The notes under the pieces: generated by a model
Told to the model about the DNA's origin: nothing
Seen by the model: the letters and a program-made list of their open reading frames with translations, nothing else
Database searches by the model: none
Translations under genes and position numbers: made by a program
Assembly: GCF_037203765.1 (NCBI RefSeq)
Contig: NZ_JBBCAS010000004.1
Span: forward strand, 1 to 64,000
Direction: 5' to 3'
Origin: Sediminicola sp037203765
GTDB taxonomy: Bacteria > Bacteroidota > Bacteroidia > Flavobacteriales > Flavobacteriaceae
Length of the DNA stretch: 64,000 nucleotides
In this document: piece after piece, positions 36,318-46,200 of the stretch
Layout: each line of letters begins with the position of its first letter
Position numbering within the stretch: the first letter of the stretch is position 1

Positions 36318-37268
36318 CTATTTCTTGTGGTGAATGTCAATCCTATAGTTCTCCTCTTCCCCGGTTACCATCTGCACATAACTCCTGTACCTGCTCCATG
36401 AAACCTCATCTTTTTCCAAGGCCTCTTTTACAGCGCATTGGGGCTCATCCAAATGCAGGCAATTATTGAATTTACAGTCGCGTTTTAATTTGAAGAATTC
36501 CGGAAAATAGTCCCCTATTTCATTTTTTTCCATATCCACGATACCAAAACCTTTTATTCCGGGGGTATCAATGATCCTAGCCCCAAAATCCATATCGAAC
36601 ATTTCGGCAAAGGTTGTGGTATGCTGCCCCTGGAGGTGTTGCTGGGAGATTTCTGCAGTTTTAAGATCCAAATTCTGGTCTATGGCATTGATCAAGGTTG
36701 ACTTTCCAACTCCGGAATGACCAGAAAACATACTGGTTTTTCCCTTCATCATCTCTTTGACCTCTTCCACATTTTTTCCTGTGATTGCGGAAATTCCCAA
36801 ACAGGTATATCCTATTTCACGGTAAAGGGCTGCCATATATTTTACCTCTACCAGCTCGTCCTCGGTATACGTATCAATTTTATTGAACAGTAAAATAGCC
36901 GGAATGTGGTACGCCTCTGAAGTGACCAAAAAGCGGTCTATAAAACTCGTTGAAGTAGGTGGGTTGTTCAAGGTTACCATAAGAAAAACCTGATCCAAAT
37001 TAGCCGCAATGATATGGGTCTGTTTGGACAGGTTGACCGATTTACGGACGATATAATTCTTCCTATCCGCTATTTCCGAGATAATACCTACGGTCTCATC
37101 ACCAATATGCTCCACCTCAAACACTACATTGTCCCCAACCGCAATGGGATTGGTGCTTTTAATCCCCTGTATCCTGAATTTTCCTTTTATCTTACATTCA
37201 TAAAACTTCCCATCAGTGGCCTTTACTGTGTACCAACTTCCTGTAGATTTATAAACGACTCCTAACAT
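36318..37268 (-). CDS. rsgA: Ribosome small subunit-dependent GTPase RsgA
   Basis: RsgA assists 30S subunit maturation. The 316-residue protein shows the circularly permuted GTPase order G4 (LFNKIDTY, about 130), G1 (GHSGVGKSTLINAI, about 183), G3 (IDTPGIKGFG, about 240), after an OB-fold (1-75), and ends in a zinc-binding region CKFNNCLHLDEPQCAVKEA (Cys/Cys/His/Cys). The order of motifs and the zinc knuckle separate it from other GTPases. Confidence 0.97.
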   Translation of the reverse strand: MLGVVYKSTGSWYTVKATDGKFYECKIKGKFRIQGIKSTNPIAVGDNVVFEVEHIGDETVGIISEIADRKNYIVRKSVNLSKQTHIIAANLDQVFLMVTLNNPPTSTSFIDRFLVTSEAYHIPAILLFNKIDTYTEDELVEVKYMAALYREIGYTCLGISAITGKNVEEVKEMMKGKTSMFSGHSGVGKSTLINAIDQNLDLKTAEISQQHLQGQHTTTFAEMFDMDFGARIIDTPGIKGFGIVDMEKNEIGDYFPEFFKLKRDCKFNNCLHLDEPQCAVKEALEKDEVSWSRYRSYVQMVTGEEENYRIDIHHKK

Positions 37269-37316
37269 TAATTATGACGGTTTTATTTTTTACAAAGAAA
37301 CAACATTCCTTTTTAA

Positions 37317-37324
37317 TACCTTTG
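37317..37324 (+). promoter_or_regulatory. Probable -7 box for the secreted small protein gene
   Basis: TACCTTTG matches TAnnTTTG and lies 48 bases before the ATG at 37373. T-rich sequence about 24 bases upstream could serve as a weak -33 element. Confidence 0.5.
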
Positions 37325-37372
37325 ATATAGAAGCGTTTCATAGCCTATAATTAACCTCTAACCCATTATCCA

Positions 37373-37816
37373 ATGAAGAAACTTTTTTTAGTCTCATGTT
37401 TGGTCCTATTGGCGAACATGGAAGCAAGCGCACAACAGTACAAAGTTATTACCAGTGTGGAATCTATTGTTCCGAACGGCCTGGGCAGATCCCGCCTCAT
37501 CAATGCCACGGAAGATAAGGACTACAAAGAATTCACCAGTGTACAAACGGAAGACGACAATACCAGGAACAAGTCGGACCGTAGCGAAATTCGCGTTAAG
37601 AATTTTGAGGAAACAAAGTTGTTGAACTTCTACAATATTGGTGGCATCCGCTTCCAAAATATTGCTGCCAATGACGCCGTGATCACTTCAAAAATAAATG
37701 CCATGGTCGCCGAGGGCTGGGACCTTGCTTTTGTTACCAGTGCCGTAGAAAGTGAAAGTGGCAAAGATGACGGACAGGGTATTTTTATTACCCGCTACAT
37801 CTTCAAAAAACAATAA
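37373..37816 (+). CDS. Secreted small protein of unknown function
   Basis: This 147-residue protein has a clear signal peptide (KKLFLVSCLVLLANMEASAQ). The mature part reads as an alpha/beta domain with VITSVESIVPNGLGRSRLI, KNFEETKLLNFYNIGGIRFQNIAANDAVITSKINAMVAEGWDLAFVTSAVESESG and a C-terminal FITRYIFKK. The pattern INAMVAEGWDLAFVTS resembles the DUF4177-type repeat found in many small bacterial proteins, but I cannot confirm it. It is transcribed alone and ends at a strong bidirectional terminator. Confidence 0.8.
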   Translation: MKKLFLVSCLVLLANMEASAQQYKVITSVESIVPNGLGRSRLINATEDKDYKEFTSVQTEDDNTRNKSDRSEIRVKNFEETKLLNFYNIGGIRFQNIAANDAVITSKINAMVAEGWDLAFVTSAVESESGKDDGQGIFITRYIFKKQ

Positions 37817-37823
37817 TCCTTTA

Positions 37824-37860
37824 ACAAAAAAAGCCCCTCATCTGCTGAGGGGCTTTTTGT
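37824..37860. terminator. Bidirectional terminator
   Basis: The 9-bp perfect stem AGCCCCTCA/TGAGGGGCT (37832-37840 with 37845-37853) has a 4-base loop, an A run to the left and a T run to the right. It serves the small secreted protein gene on the plus strand and the end of the aromatic operon on the minus strand. Confidence 0.92.
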
Positions 37861-37876
37861 TTTATAACATCCAGAA

Positions 37877-38959
37877 CTATCCGTTGATAATCTTTTCCTG
37901 ATGGTTGATCGATTCCTGGTGGATGGCCTTGAACATTTTAAGGATAAATTCCTCGCTCAAGCCCCTGGTTTCCCCTTCCAAAATCATTTTGCCCAATATT
38001 TCGTTCCATCTGGTGGATTGAAGTACGGCAACGTTTCTTTTCTTTTTCAGGGCACCTATACTATCCGAAGTTTTCATCCTTTTGCCCAGAATATCCAACA
38101 ACTGGTTGTCAATAACATCTATTTGGGCCCTTAGGTTACTTAAATCCTTGGTGTAATCCTCTTCGGAATCTGTTTCCTTTCTAATTTTTAGATCCCTCAT
38201 GATTTGCTTCAAAACTGTTGGTGTTACTTGTTGTGCGGCATCACTCCATGCATTTTCAGGATCAAAATGTGTTTCTATCATCAAACCGTCAAAATTTAGA
38301 TCCAATGCTGTTTGTGATACATCAAAAATCATATCCCTTTTTCCTGTAATATGCGAAGGATCGTTGATCAATGGCAGGTCCGGGAACCTGTTCTGAAATT
38401 CAATGGCCAGCTGCCACTCGGGAATATTTCTATATTTGGTCTTTTCATAGGTTGAAAAACCTCTATGGATTGCCCCCAAGTTTTTAATGTTGGCGGTGTA
38501 CAACCTTTCAATGCCACCCAACCAAAGTGACAGATCCGGATTGATGGGATTTTTCACCAATACGATCTTATCCGTACCTTCCAGGGCATCCGCTATTTCC
38601 TGCATGATAAATGGACTCACCGTTGAGCGTGCCCCGATCCAAAGTAGGTCCACATCGTGTTCCAACGCCAGATCCACATGGGCCTTGTTGGCCACTTCCG
38701 TCGCCGTTTTCATACCTGTCTCCGCTTTTACTTTTTGCAACCACTTTAATCCAATGGCCCCAACACCTTCGAACATACCGGGACGGGTCCTTGGCTTCCA
38801 TATCCCTGCGCGGTAGTAGTTTACATCGCTATCCTTTAACTCATGTGCAATTTTTAATACTTGTTCCTCTGTCTCCGCACTGCAAGGTCCTGCGATTACC
38901 AATGGATGGTCCAATTGCATATCGTCCAACCATGTTCTCATTTGTTTTGAATTTTCCAT
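37877..38959 (-). CDS. Bifunctional DAHP synthase/chorismate mutase
   Basis: This 360-residue fusion does the first step of the shikimate pathway and the chorismate-to-prephenate step. Residues 1-260 are a DAHP synthase of the type I-beta/KdsA-like group (VIAGPCSAETEEQV, YYRAGIWKPRTRPGMFEGVG, PLINDPSHITGKRD). Residues 275-360 are an AroQ-type chorismate mutase (LRAQIDVIDNQLLDILGKRMKTSDSIGALKKKRNVAVLQSTRWNEIL). In this fusion the mutase domain usually also mediates feedback control. It is the last gene of the aromatic operon, 11 bases after tyrA. Confidence 0.94.
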   Translation of the reverse strand: MENSKQMRTWLDDMQLDHPLVIAGPCSAETEEQVLKIAHELKDSDVNYYRAGIWKPRTRPGMFEGVGAIGLKWLQKVKAETGMKTATEVANKAHVDLALEHDVDLLWIGARSTVSPFIMQEIADALEGTDKIVLVKNPINPDLSLWLGGIERLYTANIKNLGAIHRGFSTYEKTKYRNIPEWQLAIEFQNRFPDLPLINDPSHITGKRDMIFDVSQTALDLNFDGLMIETHFDPENAWSDAAQQVTPTVLKQIMRDLKIRKETDSEEDYTKDLSNLRAQIDVIDNQLLDILGKRMKTSDSIGALKKKRNVAVLQSTRWNEILGKMILEGETRGLSEEFILKMFKAIHQESINHQEKIING

Positions 38960-38970
38960 TTTATCGTATT

Positions 38971-39831
38971 CTAATTTTTATTAAGTGGTATTCCGTTCAA
39001 TATTTCTTTTATTCTATTGGTACTGCTCATTTCGTTGTAAATCCCTTCATAATCCCCTTCTATGATCATCTTTTTGAATGCCTCCAAATTTTGGATGTAT
39101 TCTTCCAAGGTCTCTATTACATTTTCCCTGTTCTGTTTGAAAATAGGCGTCCACATTGCTGGAGAACTTTTTGCCAAACGAACGGTACTTTCAAATCCAC
39201 TCCCAGCCATATCAAAAATATCGCGTTCGTTTTTTTCCTTTTCAATCACCGTCTTGCCCAACATAAAAGAGCTTATATGGGAGAGGTGGGATACATAGGC
39301 AATATGCTTGTCGTGCGCCTCAGGATTCATATACCGGATGCGCATCCCCAGTTTGTGAAACAATTCCAACGCTCTTTCCTGTAATTTAAAAGCGGTTTTT
39401 TCTACCTCACAAATAATATTGGTCTTCCCTTTGTACAAGCCATTGATGGCTGCCGACGGTCCCGAAAATTCGGTTCCAGCAATTGGATGGCATGCCAGGA
39501 AATTCCTTCTTTTGGGATGTTGCTCCAACGTACTACAAATTAACGCTTTTGTGGACCCTGCGTCCAACACCACTGCGTTGTCATTTACGACATCCAAAAC
39601 TTTGGGAAGCTCCGAAACCATTACATCTACAGGGATGGAAACAATGACCACATCCGCTATCGACAAATCTTCATAAGTAGCACCGTCATCAATCAAGCCC
39701 AGTGACAATGCCTCTTCCAAGTGCTTTTCATTGGTGTCAATTCCATAAATTTTGGCCCCTGGATCAAAATTTTTGATATCCTTGGCCATGGAGCCCCCAA
39801 TTAATCCAACACCTATTATAAATACGTTCAT
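38971..39831 (-). CDS. tyrA: Prephenate dehydrogenase
   Basis: TyrA oxidatively decarboxylates prephenate to 4-hydroxyphenylpyruvate for tyrosine. The 286-residue protein has an N-terminal NAD-binding Rossmann turn (IIGVGLIGGSMAKDI, residues 5-19), the substrate block CHPIAGTEFSGPSAA (about 120-134) and a helical C-terminal half with HDKHIAYVSHLSHISS. It has no ACT or chorismate mutase domain. It starts five bases after the aminotransferase. Confidence 0.95.
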   Translation of the reverse strand: MNVFIIGVGLIGGSMAKDIKNFDPGAKIYGIDTNEKHLEEALSLGLIDDGATYEDLSIADVVIVSIPVDVMVSELPKVLDVVNDNAVVLDAGSTKALICSTLEQHPKRRNFLACHPIAGTEFSGPSAAINGLYKGKTNIICEVEKTAFKLQERALELFHKLGMRIRYMNPEAHDKHIAYVSHLSHISSFMLGKTVIEKEKNERDIFDMAGSGFESTVRLAKSSPAMWTPIFKQNRENVIETLEEYIQNLEAFKKMIIEGDYEGIYNEMSSTNRIKEILNGIPLNKN

Positions 39832-39835
39832 CTCT

Positions 39836-40981
39836 TTAAAATCTACTTATTGCTTCCTTTATCTTGTCTTCTGTTACGCAGAGTGAAAACCGAATATACC
39901 CCTCCCCATTGCTCCCGAAAATGGTTCCCGGAGTGATAAATATATTCTTGTCATAGAGCACCTCATCAATAAATGCTTCCGCCGAACTAATACCGGCGGG
40001 CAATTTTGCCCAGACAAACATCCCCACCGCATTTTGTTCATCATAGACGCAGTTCAACTTATCGGCCAATTGAAACACCAAATTCCGCCTGGAAGTATAT
40101 ATCTGGGTCAGTTTATCAAACCAGACATCACTACTTTGAAGGGCTGCGATGGCCCCTTTTTGAATGCCGTAGAACATCCCTGAATCCATATTGCTCTTTA
40201 CCTTTAAAATATCATCGATGTGGGATTTGCTCCCCAACACCATACCAACGCGCCAACCGGCCATGTTGAAGGTCTTACTGAGGGAATTGAGTTCCAGGGC
40301 CACCTCCATGGCGCCCTCCACCCCCAAAATACTGATAGGCTTCTGGTTGAGGACAAAACTGTAGGGGTTATCATTGACCAAAAGTATGTTGTTGCGTTTG
40401 GCAAAGGCCACCAAGTTCTTTAACTGTTCTTCCGAAGCCGTTGCCCCTGTAGGCATATGTGGGTAACTGGTCCACATAATTTTCACCTTGGATAGATCTT
40501 CTCTTTCCATGGCCTCCAAGTCGGGAAACCATCCGTTCTTGGCCACCAGATCATAATATTTGGGAACTGCTCCAACCAGATTGGTTACGGAGGAATAGGT
40601 AGGATATCCAGGATTGGGAATCAATACCTCATCCCCAGGATTTAAGAAGGCCATACTGATGTGCATGATCCCTTCCTTGGATCCCATCAAAGGCAACACC
40701 TCGCTAGCAGGATTCACAGAAACCCCAAATTTGGCATTGTAGAAATCAGCAAATGCCTCCCGTAATTCGGGTAGGCCCTGATAACTCTGGTACTGATGCG
40801 CACTCGCACCATTTACGGATTCCTGTAAAGCCTCAATCACCTCTTTGGAGGGGGCCAGATCCGGGCTACCAATACCCATATTGATAATGGGCCTACCTTC
40901 GGCCATCAACCCCCTAACTTCCCTCAATTTTTTGGAGAAGTAGTACTCTTCAACCGTTTTTAATCTATCTGCGGCAATCAT
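39836..40981 (-). CDS. PLP-dependent aminotransferase (aromatic operon)
   Basis: This class I/II aminotransferase of 381 residues carries the PLP lysine in NSLSKTFNMAGWRVG (about 230) and the usual NPGYPTY and NDNPY blocks. By place in the operon, between prephenate dehydratase and prephenate dehydrogenase, it is expected to transaminate phenylpyruvate and hydroxyphenylpyruvate to Phe and Tyr; the sequence alone would also fit the LL-DAP/alanine aminotransferase group. It overlaps pheA by four bases. Confidence 0.88.
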   Translation of the reverse strand: MIAADRLKTVEEYYFSKKLREVRGLMAEGRPIINMGIGSPDLAPSKEVIEALQESVNGASAHQYQSYQGLPELREAFADFYNAKFGVSVNPASEVLPLMGSKEGIMHISMAFLNPGDEVLIPNPGYPTYSSVTNLVGAVPKYYDLVAKNGWFPDLEAMEREDLSKVKIMWTSYPHMPTGATASEEQLKNLVAFAKRNNILLVNDNPYSFVLNQKPISILGVEGAMEVALELNSLSKTFNMAGWRVGMVLGSKSHIDDILKVKSNMDSGMFYGIQKGAIAALQSSDVWFDKLTQIYTSRRNLVFQLADKLNCVYDEQNAVGMFVWAKLPAGISSAEAFIDEVLYDKNIFITPGTIFGSNGEGYIRFSLCVTEDKIKEAISRF

Positions 40982-41808
40982 AAGTTTCTTCCATTTTTAT
41001 ATTCACCCAATACCCGAAATTCTTCGGACATGATCTCTAAAAGTGATTTTGCTTTGGCGTAATGTGCGTACGTCTCAAAAGTGACATCCACGAAAAATGA
41101 ATATTTCCATGGGCGCTCAATAACCGGTAAGGATTGGATTTTTGTCAGGTTCAGGTTACAATCGCTCATCACGTTCAATACCGCAGCGAGACTCCCCCTT
41201 TTGTGATCCGTTAAAAATCTGAGGGACGCTTTGTTAATCTCCTCCTCGGGAAGCACTTTATTCTGCGTCTTCACGATGATAAACCTTGTGGAATTGTTTT
41301 TAATGGTCTGGATTTCCGATGCTATGATTTCCAGATCATACAACTCGGCCGCCACCTTTGGTGCTATGGCCGCAATATGCTTCAACTGTCCATCCTGAAT
41401 TCTCTTGGCGGTTTCCGCCGTATCCACGTCCTCTACCAATTTGATATTTGGATAATCCTTAAAATATTCCTTGCACTGCAATAAGGCCATGGGATGTGAA
41501 TGCACCTCTTTGATATCTGCCATCTCCTGACCTTGGAGTACCATTAAATGATGATGTATATTTAAATAATGCTCCCCAATAATATGTAGTTCGTTCTTGT
41601 ACACCAAAGCGTAATTGGGAATGATGGATCCAGCAATTGAGTTTTCAATGGCCATCACGCCTTTGTCTGCCTTTTTGGTGAGCAACTGATCTACAAGTGC
41701 ATCAAAAGACATACACTCCACCAGGTCTATCCCTTCACCAAAGAAGTCTTTGGCCACTTGATGGTGGTTGGATCCTTTTATACCCTGTATTGCTATTTTT
41801 AATGCCAT
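40978..41808 (-). CDS. pheA: Prephenate dehydratase with ACT domain
   Basis: PheA converts prephenate to phenylpyruvate. From the Met at 41808 it has 276 residues: a dehydratase domain (1-185, with ENSIAGSI near 75 and NNSTRFIIV near 170) and an ACT domain (about 195-275, RGSLAAVLNVMSDCNLNLTKIQSLPV) that binds Phe for feedback inhibition. It lacks the chorismate mutase domain of E. coli PheA, which here is fused to DAHP synthase. A Met four codons upstream is less likely. It is the first structural gene after the attenuator. Confidence 0.95.
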   Translation of the reverse strand: MALKIAIQGIKGSNHHQVAKDFFGEGIDLVECMSFDALVDQLLTKKADKGVMAIENSIAGSIIPNYALVYKNELHIIGEHYLNIHHHLMVLQGQEMADIKEVHSHPMALLQCKEYFKDYPNIKLVEDVDTAETAKRIQDGQLKHIAAIAPKVAAELYDLEIIASEIQTIKNNSTRFIIVKTQNKVLPEEEINKASLRFLTDHKRGSLAAVLNVMSDCNLNLTKIQSLPVIERPWKYSFFVDVTFETYAHYAKAKSLLEIMSEEFRVLGEYKNGRNL

Positions 41809-41880
41809 TTTTCTTATCAACCCCTGTTTTACTAGGGAATATTAGTTATTACCAGTACGTTGGTCTTTTGGATTTGGACC

Positions 41881-41914
41881 AAAAAAAAAGTCCCTGTTCT
41901 CACGGGACTTTTTT
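41881..41914 (-). terminator. Attenuator terminator in the pheA leader
   Basis: On the minus strand AAAAAAGTCCC (41914-41904) and GGGACTTTTTT (41894-41884) form an 11-bp stem around a 9-base loop, followed by a T run. It stands 5' of pheA, not after a gene, so it is a conditional terminator. Confidence 0.88.
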
Positions 41915-41953
41915 ACTATCTATATTTTTTAAAATATGCTAGAACAGTCCCGT
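41889..41953 (-). promoter_or_regulatory. Antiterminator/terminator switch of the pheA leader
   Basis: Segment A (41953-41946, ACGGGACT) is complementary over 8 bases to segment B (41909-41902, AGTCCCGT), and B also pairs with segment C (41894-41889, GGGACT) to make the terminator. A lies in the last codons of the leader peptide. A ribosome stalled at the Phe/Tyr run leaves A free to hold B, which prevents the terminator; a ribosome at the stop codon covers A, and B-C forms. This gives read-through only when charged Phe/Tyr tRNA is short. Confidence 0.85.
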
Positions 41954-42010
41954 ACCTCTCTTAAAAAAGAAGTAGAAATAAAAACCGTTCCAGATATATT
42001 GCTTTGTCAT
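41939..42010 (-). CDS. pheL: Phe/Tyr leader peptide of the aromatic operon
   Basis: This short ORF of 23 residues is transcribed with pheA and lies about 130 bases upstream of it. Its middle reads FYFYFFF, seven consecutive Phe/Tyr codons, with one more Phe before the stop; it also has one Trp and a Tyr near the start. Such a run is the mark of a ribosome-sensed attenuator. The last codons (residues 18-22) overlap the antiterminator arm at 41946-41953. I use the symbol pheL by analogy with the enterobacterial leader peptide; the sequences are not related. Confidence 0.88.
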   Translation of the reverse strand: MTKQYIWNGFYFYFFFKRGTGLF

Positions 42011-42274
42011 TTTCGAATACAATGTTGCGCTAAGTTAAATATTATATTCAAAAATCAAGTTTTACGGGATTCTTTTTTCAAATATTTCAAGTAATTACAC
42101 AATTGTCATGCATAAGGAACTAAAAAATAACATTTATTGCGAATAATGGAATTTCTAAATGATTCCAAAGCATCAAATAGCGCTCATCCAAAATATGCCA
42201 TGGCCCAAGACGGCCTGCCCAGATTCAATTGCCATCTCCAAATAATTATGAATCCCCGTTTCGTTATTTTACTT
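42011..42274. other. Intergenic region, no gene recognised
   Basis: This AT-rich stretch lies between the leader peptide start and the gldA promoter. It must contain the promoter of the aromatic operon, but I see no strong TAnnTTTG box on the minus strand. No ORF, repeat or RNA is evident. Confidence 0.5.
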
Positions 42275-42282
42275 TATTTTTG
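42275..42282 (+). promoter_or_regulatory. Probable -7 box for gldA
   Basis: TATTTTTG matches TAnnTTTG and lies 15 bases before the ATG at 42298, implying a very short or almost absent 5' leader. No clear -33 partner. Confidence 0.4.
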
Positions 42283-42297
42283 GGAAAAAATATCTTT

Positions 42298-43194
42298 ATG
42301 TCCATAGCGGTCAAAAACATCTCCAAAAGTTTTGGTTCCCAAAAAGCACTGTCAAATATCTCCTTTTCCATCGAAAAAGGGGAAATAGTAGGATTCTTGG
42401 GACCCAATGGTGCTGGAAAATCTACCCTGATGAAAATCCTTACCACCTACAGTTCCGCTGATCTTGGGGATGCCGCCGTAAATTCATTTGATGTACGGGG
42501 CCATAAAAAAGAAGTCCAAAAAAGTATTGGATACCTACCAGAACACAACCCTCTCTATTTGGACATGTACGTAAAGGAATATTTGGAATTCAACGCTAAT
42601 GTATATAAGGTAGAAAAAGCACGTATAGAAACGGTCATAGCGCAAACAGGATTGACTCCTGAGGCGCACAAAAAAATTGGACAACTCTCCAAAGGATACC
42701 GCCAAAGGGTTGGGTTGGCCGCCGCCTTGTTGCACGATCCAGAAGTACTTATTTTGGATGAACCTACAACTGGACTGGATCCCAACCAACTTTTGGAGAT
42801 TCGAAAACTGATCAAAGAGATCGGCAAACAAAAAACCATTTTGCTCTCCACCCATATCATGAAAGAGGTAGAAGCCGTTTGTGACCGGGTCATCATTATC
42901 AACAAAGGGGTGGTCGTGGCCGATAAAAAATTGGAAGAATTAAGGTCCGAAGAGGAGCAAATCATAGAAGTTGAGTTTGACTACCGTGTAGAGGAAGCTT
43001 TTCTACAAAAATTGCCTAATGTGGTCACCGTAAAAAATGTGGGTGGATTCATTTATGACATCACCTTTAATACTACCATAGATATGCGACCCGTTGTATT
43101 TGATTTTGCCCATGACAACAAACTCAAAACCCTTCAATTAAGCAGAAAGAACAAGAATTTGGAAAGTCTGTTCACAGAATTGACCAACATGTAA
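42298..43194 (+). CDS. gldA: Gliding motility ABC transporter ATPase GldA
   Basis: GldA is the ATP-binding subunit of the GldAFG transporter needed for gliding in some Flavobacteriia. From the Met at 42298 the protein has 298 residues: Walker A GPNGAGKST (about 37-45), signature LSKGYRQRVG (about 134-143), Walker B VLILDEPTTGLD (about 154-165), and a C-terminal DUF4162-like extension. An upstream Met at 42229 is in frame but gives an atypical N-terminus. The membrane partners gldF and gldG are not adjacent, as in F. johnsoniae, where gldA is also separate. Confidence 0.92.
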   Translation: MSIAVKNISKSFGSQKALSNISFSIEKGEIVGFLGPNGAGKSTLMKILTTYSSADLGDAAVNSFDVRGHKKEVQKSIGYLPEHNPLYLDMYVKEYLEFNANVYKVEKARIETVIAQTGLTPEAHKKIGQLSKGYRQRVGLAAALLHDPEVLILDEPTTGLDPNQLLEIRKLIKEIGKQKTILLSTHIMKEVEAVCDRVIIINKGVVVADKKLEELRSEEEQIIEVEFDYRVEEAFLQKLPNVVTVKNVGGFIYDITFNTTIDMRPVVFDFAHDNKLKTLQLSRKNKNLESLFTELTNM

Positions 43195-43210
43195 ACAATA
43201 CTATTGTCAC

Positions 43211-43246
43211 AAAAAAAAAGAGCCCCCACTGGAGGCTCTTTTTTAT
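43211..43246. terminator. Bidirectional terminator
   Basis: GAGCCCCC (43220-43227) and GGAGGCTC (43231-43238) pair with one mismatch around a short loop, flanked by an A run on the left and a T run on the right. It ends gldA on the plus strand and the Asp-box protein gene on the minus strand. Confidence 0.85.
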
Positions 43247-43274
43247 TAGGACTGGACCGTCTACCTTAAACGTG

Positions 43275-46200
43275 TTATTGGCCCATGATCAAAGCTGGAA
43301 TTTCCAAGCTTTTGTACATATCGTTATACGCCTTCATTTCGGTTACCACAATGGTATCGTGCTCATTTTTAAACGCATCCCATTGGCCCAACAAATCGGT
43401 CAATCGGGTTTTGGCACCTTGGGTCACCTTGGGATAGGCTTCATCCATAAACCCTTTCAAATACAGCAATTGGGCACTTAGCTTATTGTTGAAATTGATG
43501 ACATCCTGAAAGGTCTCCTGTTTGGGTTGTATCAGATTCTCCTCCCAAGTTTCTATCCTATCTACCAGGGAGTCCCCCAACACTACCAATGCTTGGACGC
43601 CACTGATATTGGTATTTTTATCGAGTAACTTTTTATAGGTCTGAATCTGGCTTTTGGCAGAGCGCATTTGATTTACGGCCTCGTGCATATCATTGATGGT
43701 CTGGTCTATTTTGGCCAACATGGATTGTTGCTCCTCATAATCACCACTACCGGCTTCAATATTTGGATTTGCCTTGATAGTCACCGTGGTCTCCGAAACT
43801 GTTCCTTCCGAACTCAATTTTAAGGTATAATCCCCTGGCCCTACCCTGTAACCGCTGTTGCCGCCCATAGAGAACACCTTGTCTACCACCGGTAGGTCCC
43901 CGGTTCTAAAATCCCAGGTGAAGCGATTGTACCCCTTTTTTGATGAAAGCACCTCTGGCTTGGCAGGACCTCCCGGCCATGATTTAAAATCCTCAGGTTT
44001 TTTGTTGATATAAGTCCTGATCAGTTTATCCCCTTTGAACACTTCCAATTTTAAATCCAGACTATCCATGGCCTTGGGCAAATAATAATCCATGGTAACC
44101 CCTTCCTTAGGGTTTTGTCCAATTCCGGGCATAGGCTCATTACTACTGCCTCCAAATAGCAGATAGGTATCCTTGGGCTTGAAAAGGGAAATACTTTCTT
44201 TATTGAAACCCGTATTTTGAATGGCCGACAAATCATCCAAGATCCAAAAAGACCTGCCTGCCGTGGCAACAATAAGGTCATTGTCATGAATGGCCAAATC
44301 ATTGATGGCCACTACGGGCAGATTCAATTGAAAAGGTTGCCAGTTGGCCCCAGCATCCAAAGAAATATAAAGACCGGTCTCCGTACCTGCGTAGAGCAAC
44401 CCCGGTTTCACAGGATCTTCCTTTACCACCCTGACAAAAGTGTGGGGGTCTGTAATACCATTGACCACCTTGGACCAGGTGGCACCATAGTCTGCGGTCT
44501 TAAAGACGTAAGGGGCAAGGTCCATAAATTTGTATTTCATAACGGTCACATAAGCCATGGCAGGATTATGGGGGGATACTTCTATATGATTTACGATCCC
44601 CTCTCCCAATCCGGCTGGACTCACATTTTGCCATGATTTTCCTCCATCTTTGGTAATATGAACAAGTCCATCATCAGATCCTGCCCAGAGCACCCCTTTT
44701 TCATGGGGCGACTCCACCAAATACATAATCGTATTATAATTTTCACCCCCTGCTCCCTCATTGGTGAACGGACCACCGCCGGGCCCCTGCTTACTTTTGT
44801 CATTTCTGGTGAGATCACCTGAAATGATATCCCAGGTGGTACCTCCATCCGTAGTTTTAAAAACAACATTCCCCGCATGATAGATGGTATTGACATCGTG
44901 GGGAGAGGCTATGATGGGTGCGTTCCAGTTATAGCGAAACTTAAATTCACTTGGAATAACCCCCAAGCCCAATTCGGGATATGCTTTAATGGATTTTGAT
45001 TGTTGGGAGGCCTTGTAAAATTTATCAATGATCCCTTGGTAGCAACCGCCATAGATAACATCTGGATTGTTCGGATCAAAAGCCAAATAAGCACTTTCAC
45101 AACCCGAGGCCGGATGCCAGTCCTTCCAATCTATTCCGTTGTCCGTTGTTCTGCTCACTATGGAAACCGAGGAATTGTCCTGTTGCCCCCCATAAATATT
45201 ATAGGGCACCAAATTATCCGTGATCACCCTATAAAATTGGGCGGTAGGTTGATTTTCTTGAGTACTCCAACTTTTTCCCCCATTATTGGAAACGTTGGCA
45301 CCACCATCATTGGAATTGATCATGATGTCATGGTTCTCCGGGTGTATCCACAAATGATGGTTGTCTCCATGGGGTGTAGCCATGGGACTAAAATTCACTC
45401 CTCCGTCAATGGATTTGGTTACCGGGGCGTTCAGTACGTACACCCAATCTTCATTCTGAGGATCCGCAAAAATTTCCATATAGTACCAAGATCTGGCTAT
45501 ATTGATCCTATCCTTACTGGTCTGTTTCCATTTTTTTCCCCCGTCATCAGATCGGTATACCCCTCCTTGTTTGCCTTCCGCCTCTAATACCGCATAAACC
45601 CTATCGGAATTGGCGCGGGATACGGAAATTCCAGATTTCCCCATTACCTTTGGCAAACCTTCCTTTAGCTGTTCCCAAGTGGTTCCGCCGTCAGTGGTTT
45701 TGTATAGTCCGGAACCTTTGCCACCAGAGACCATCGTCCAAGGAAACCGTTGGTGGTCCCACATGCTGGCATACATGATCATTGGGTTGTTCATGTCCAT
45801 GCTCAACGAAGATGCTCCTGTAGTATCATCCACATAAAGGACTTTTTCCCAAGTGGTTCCCCCATCTTTGGAACGGTAAACTCCACGCTCCTTTGAAGGC
45901 CCATATTGTGCCCCTTGGGCCGAAATAAATATAATATTGGAATCGTTTGGATCAATGACCACATCCGAAATATGTCTTGTAAACTCGAGCCCTATGTGCT
46001 TCCATGTTTTGCCAGCATCCGTAGATTTATAGACCCCGTTCCCCATGGAGGTCATTACCCCCCGGGCAGCATGCTCACCCATACCAACGATCACGATATT
46101 TGAATTACTTTCGGCCACGGCAATGGCGCCAACAGTACCGGTTTTAAAAAATCCGTCAGAAATATTCTTCCAGGTAATTCCGTCATCCAATGTTTTCCAA

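Noticed and set aside
38611..39384. 257-codon plus-strand ORF opposite the DAHP synthase and tyrA genes
   Set aside because: It spans two real genes and their gap in antisense; no domain is visible and amino acid use is atypical.
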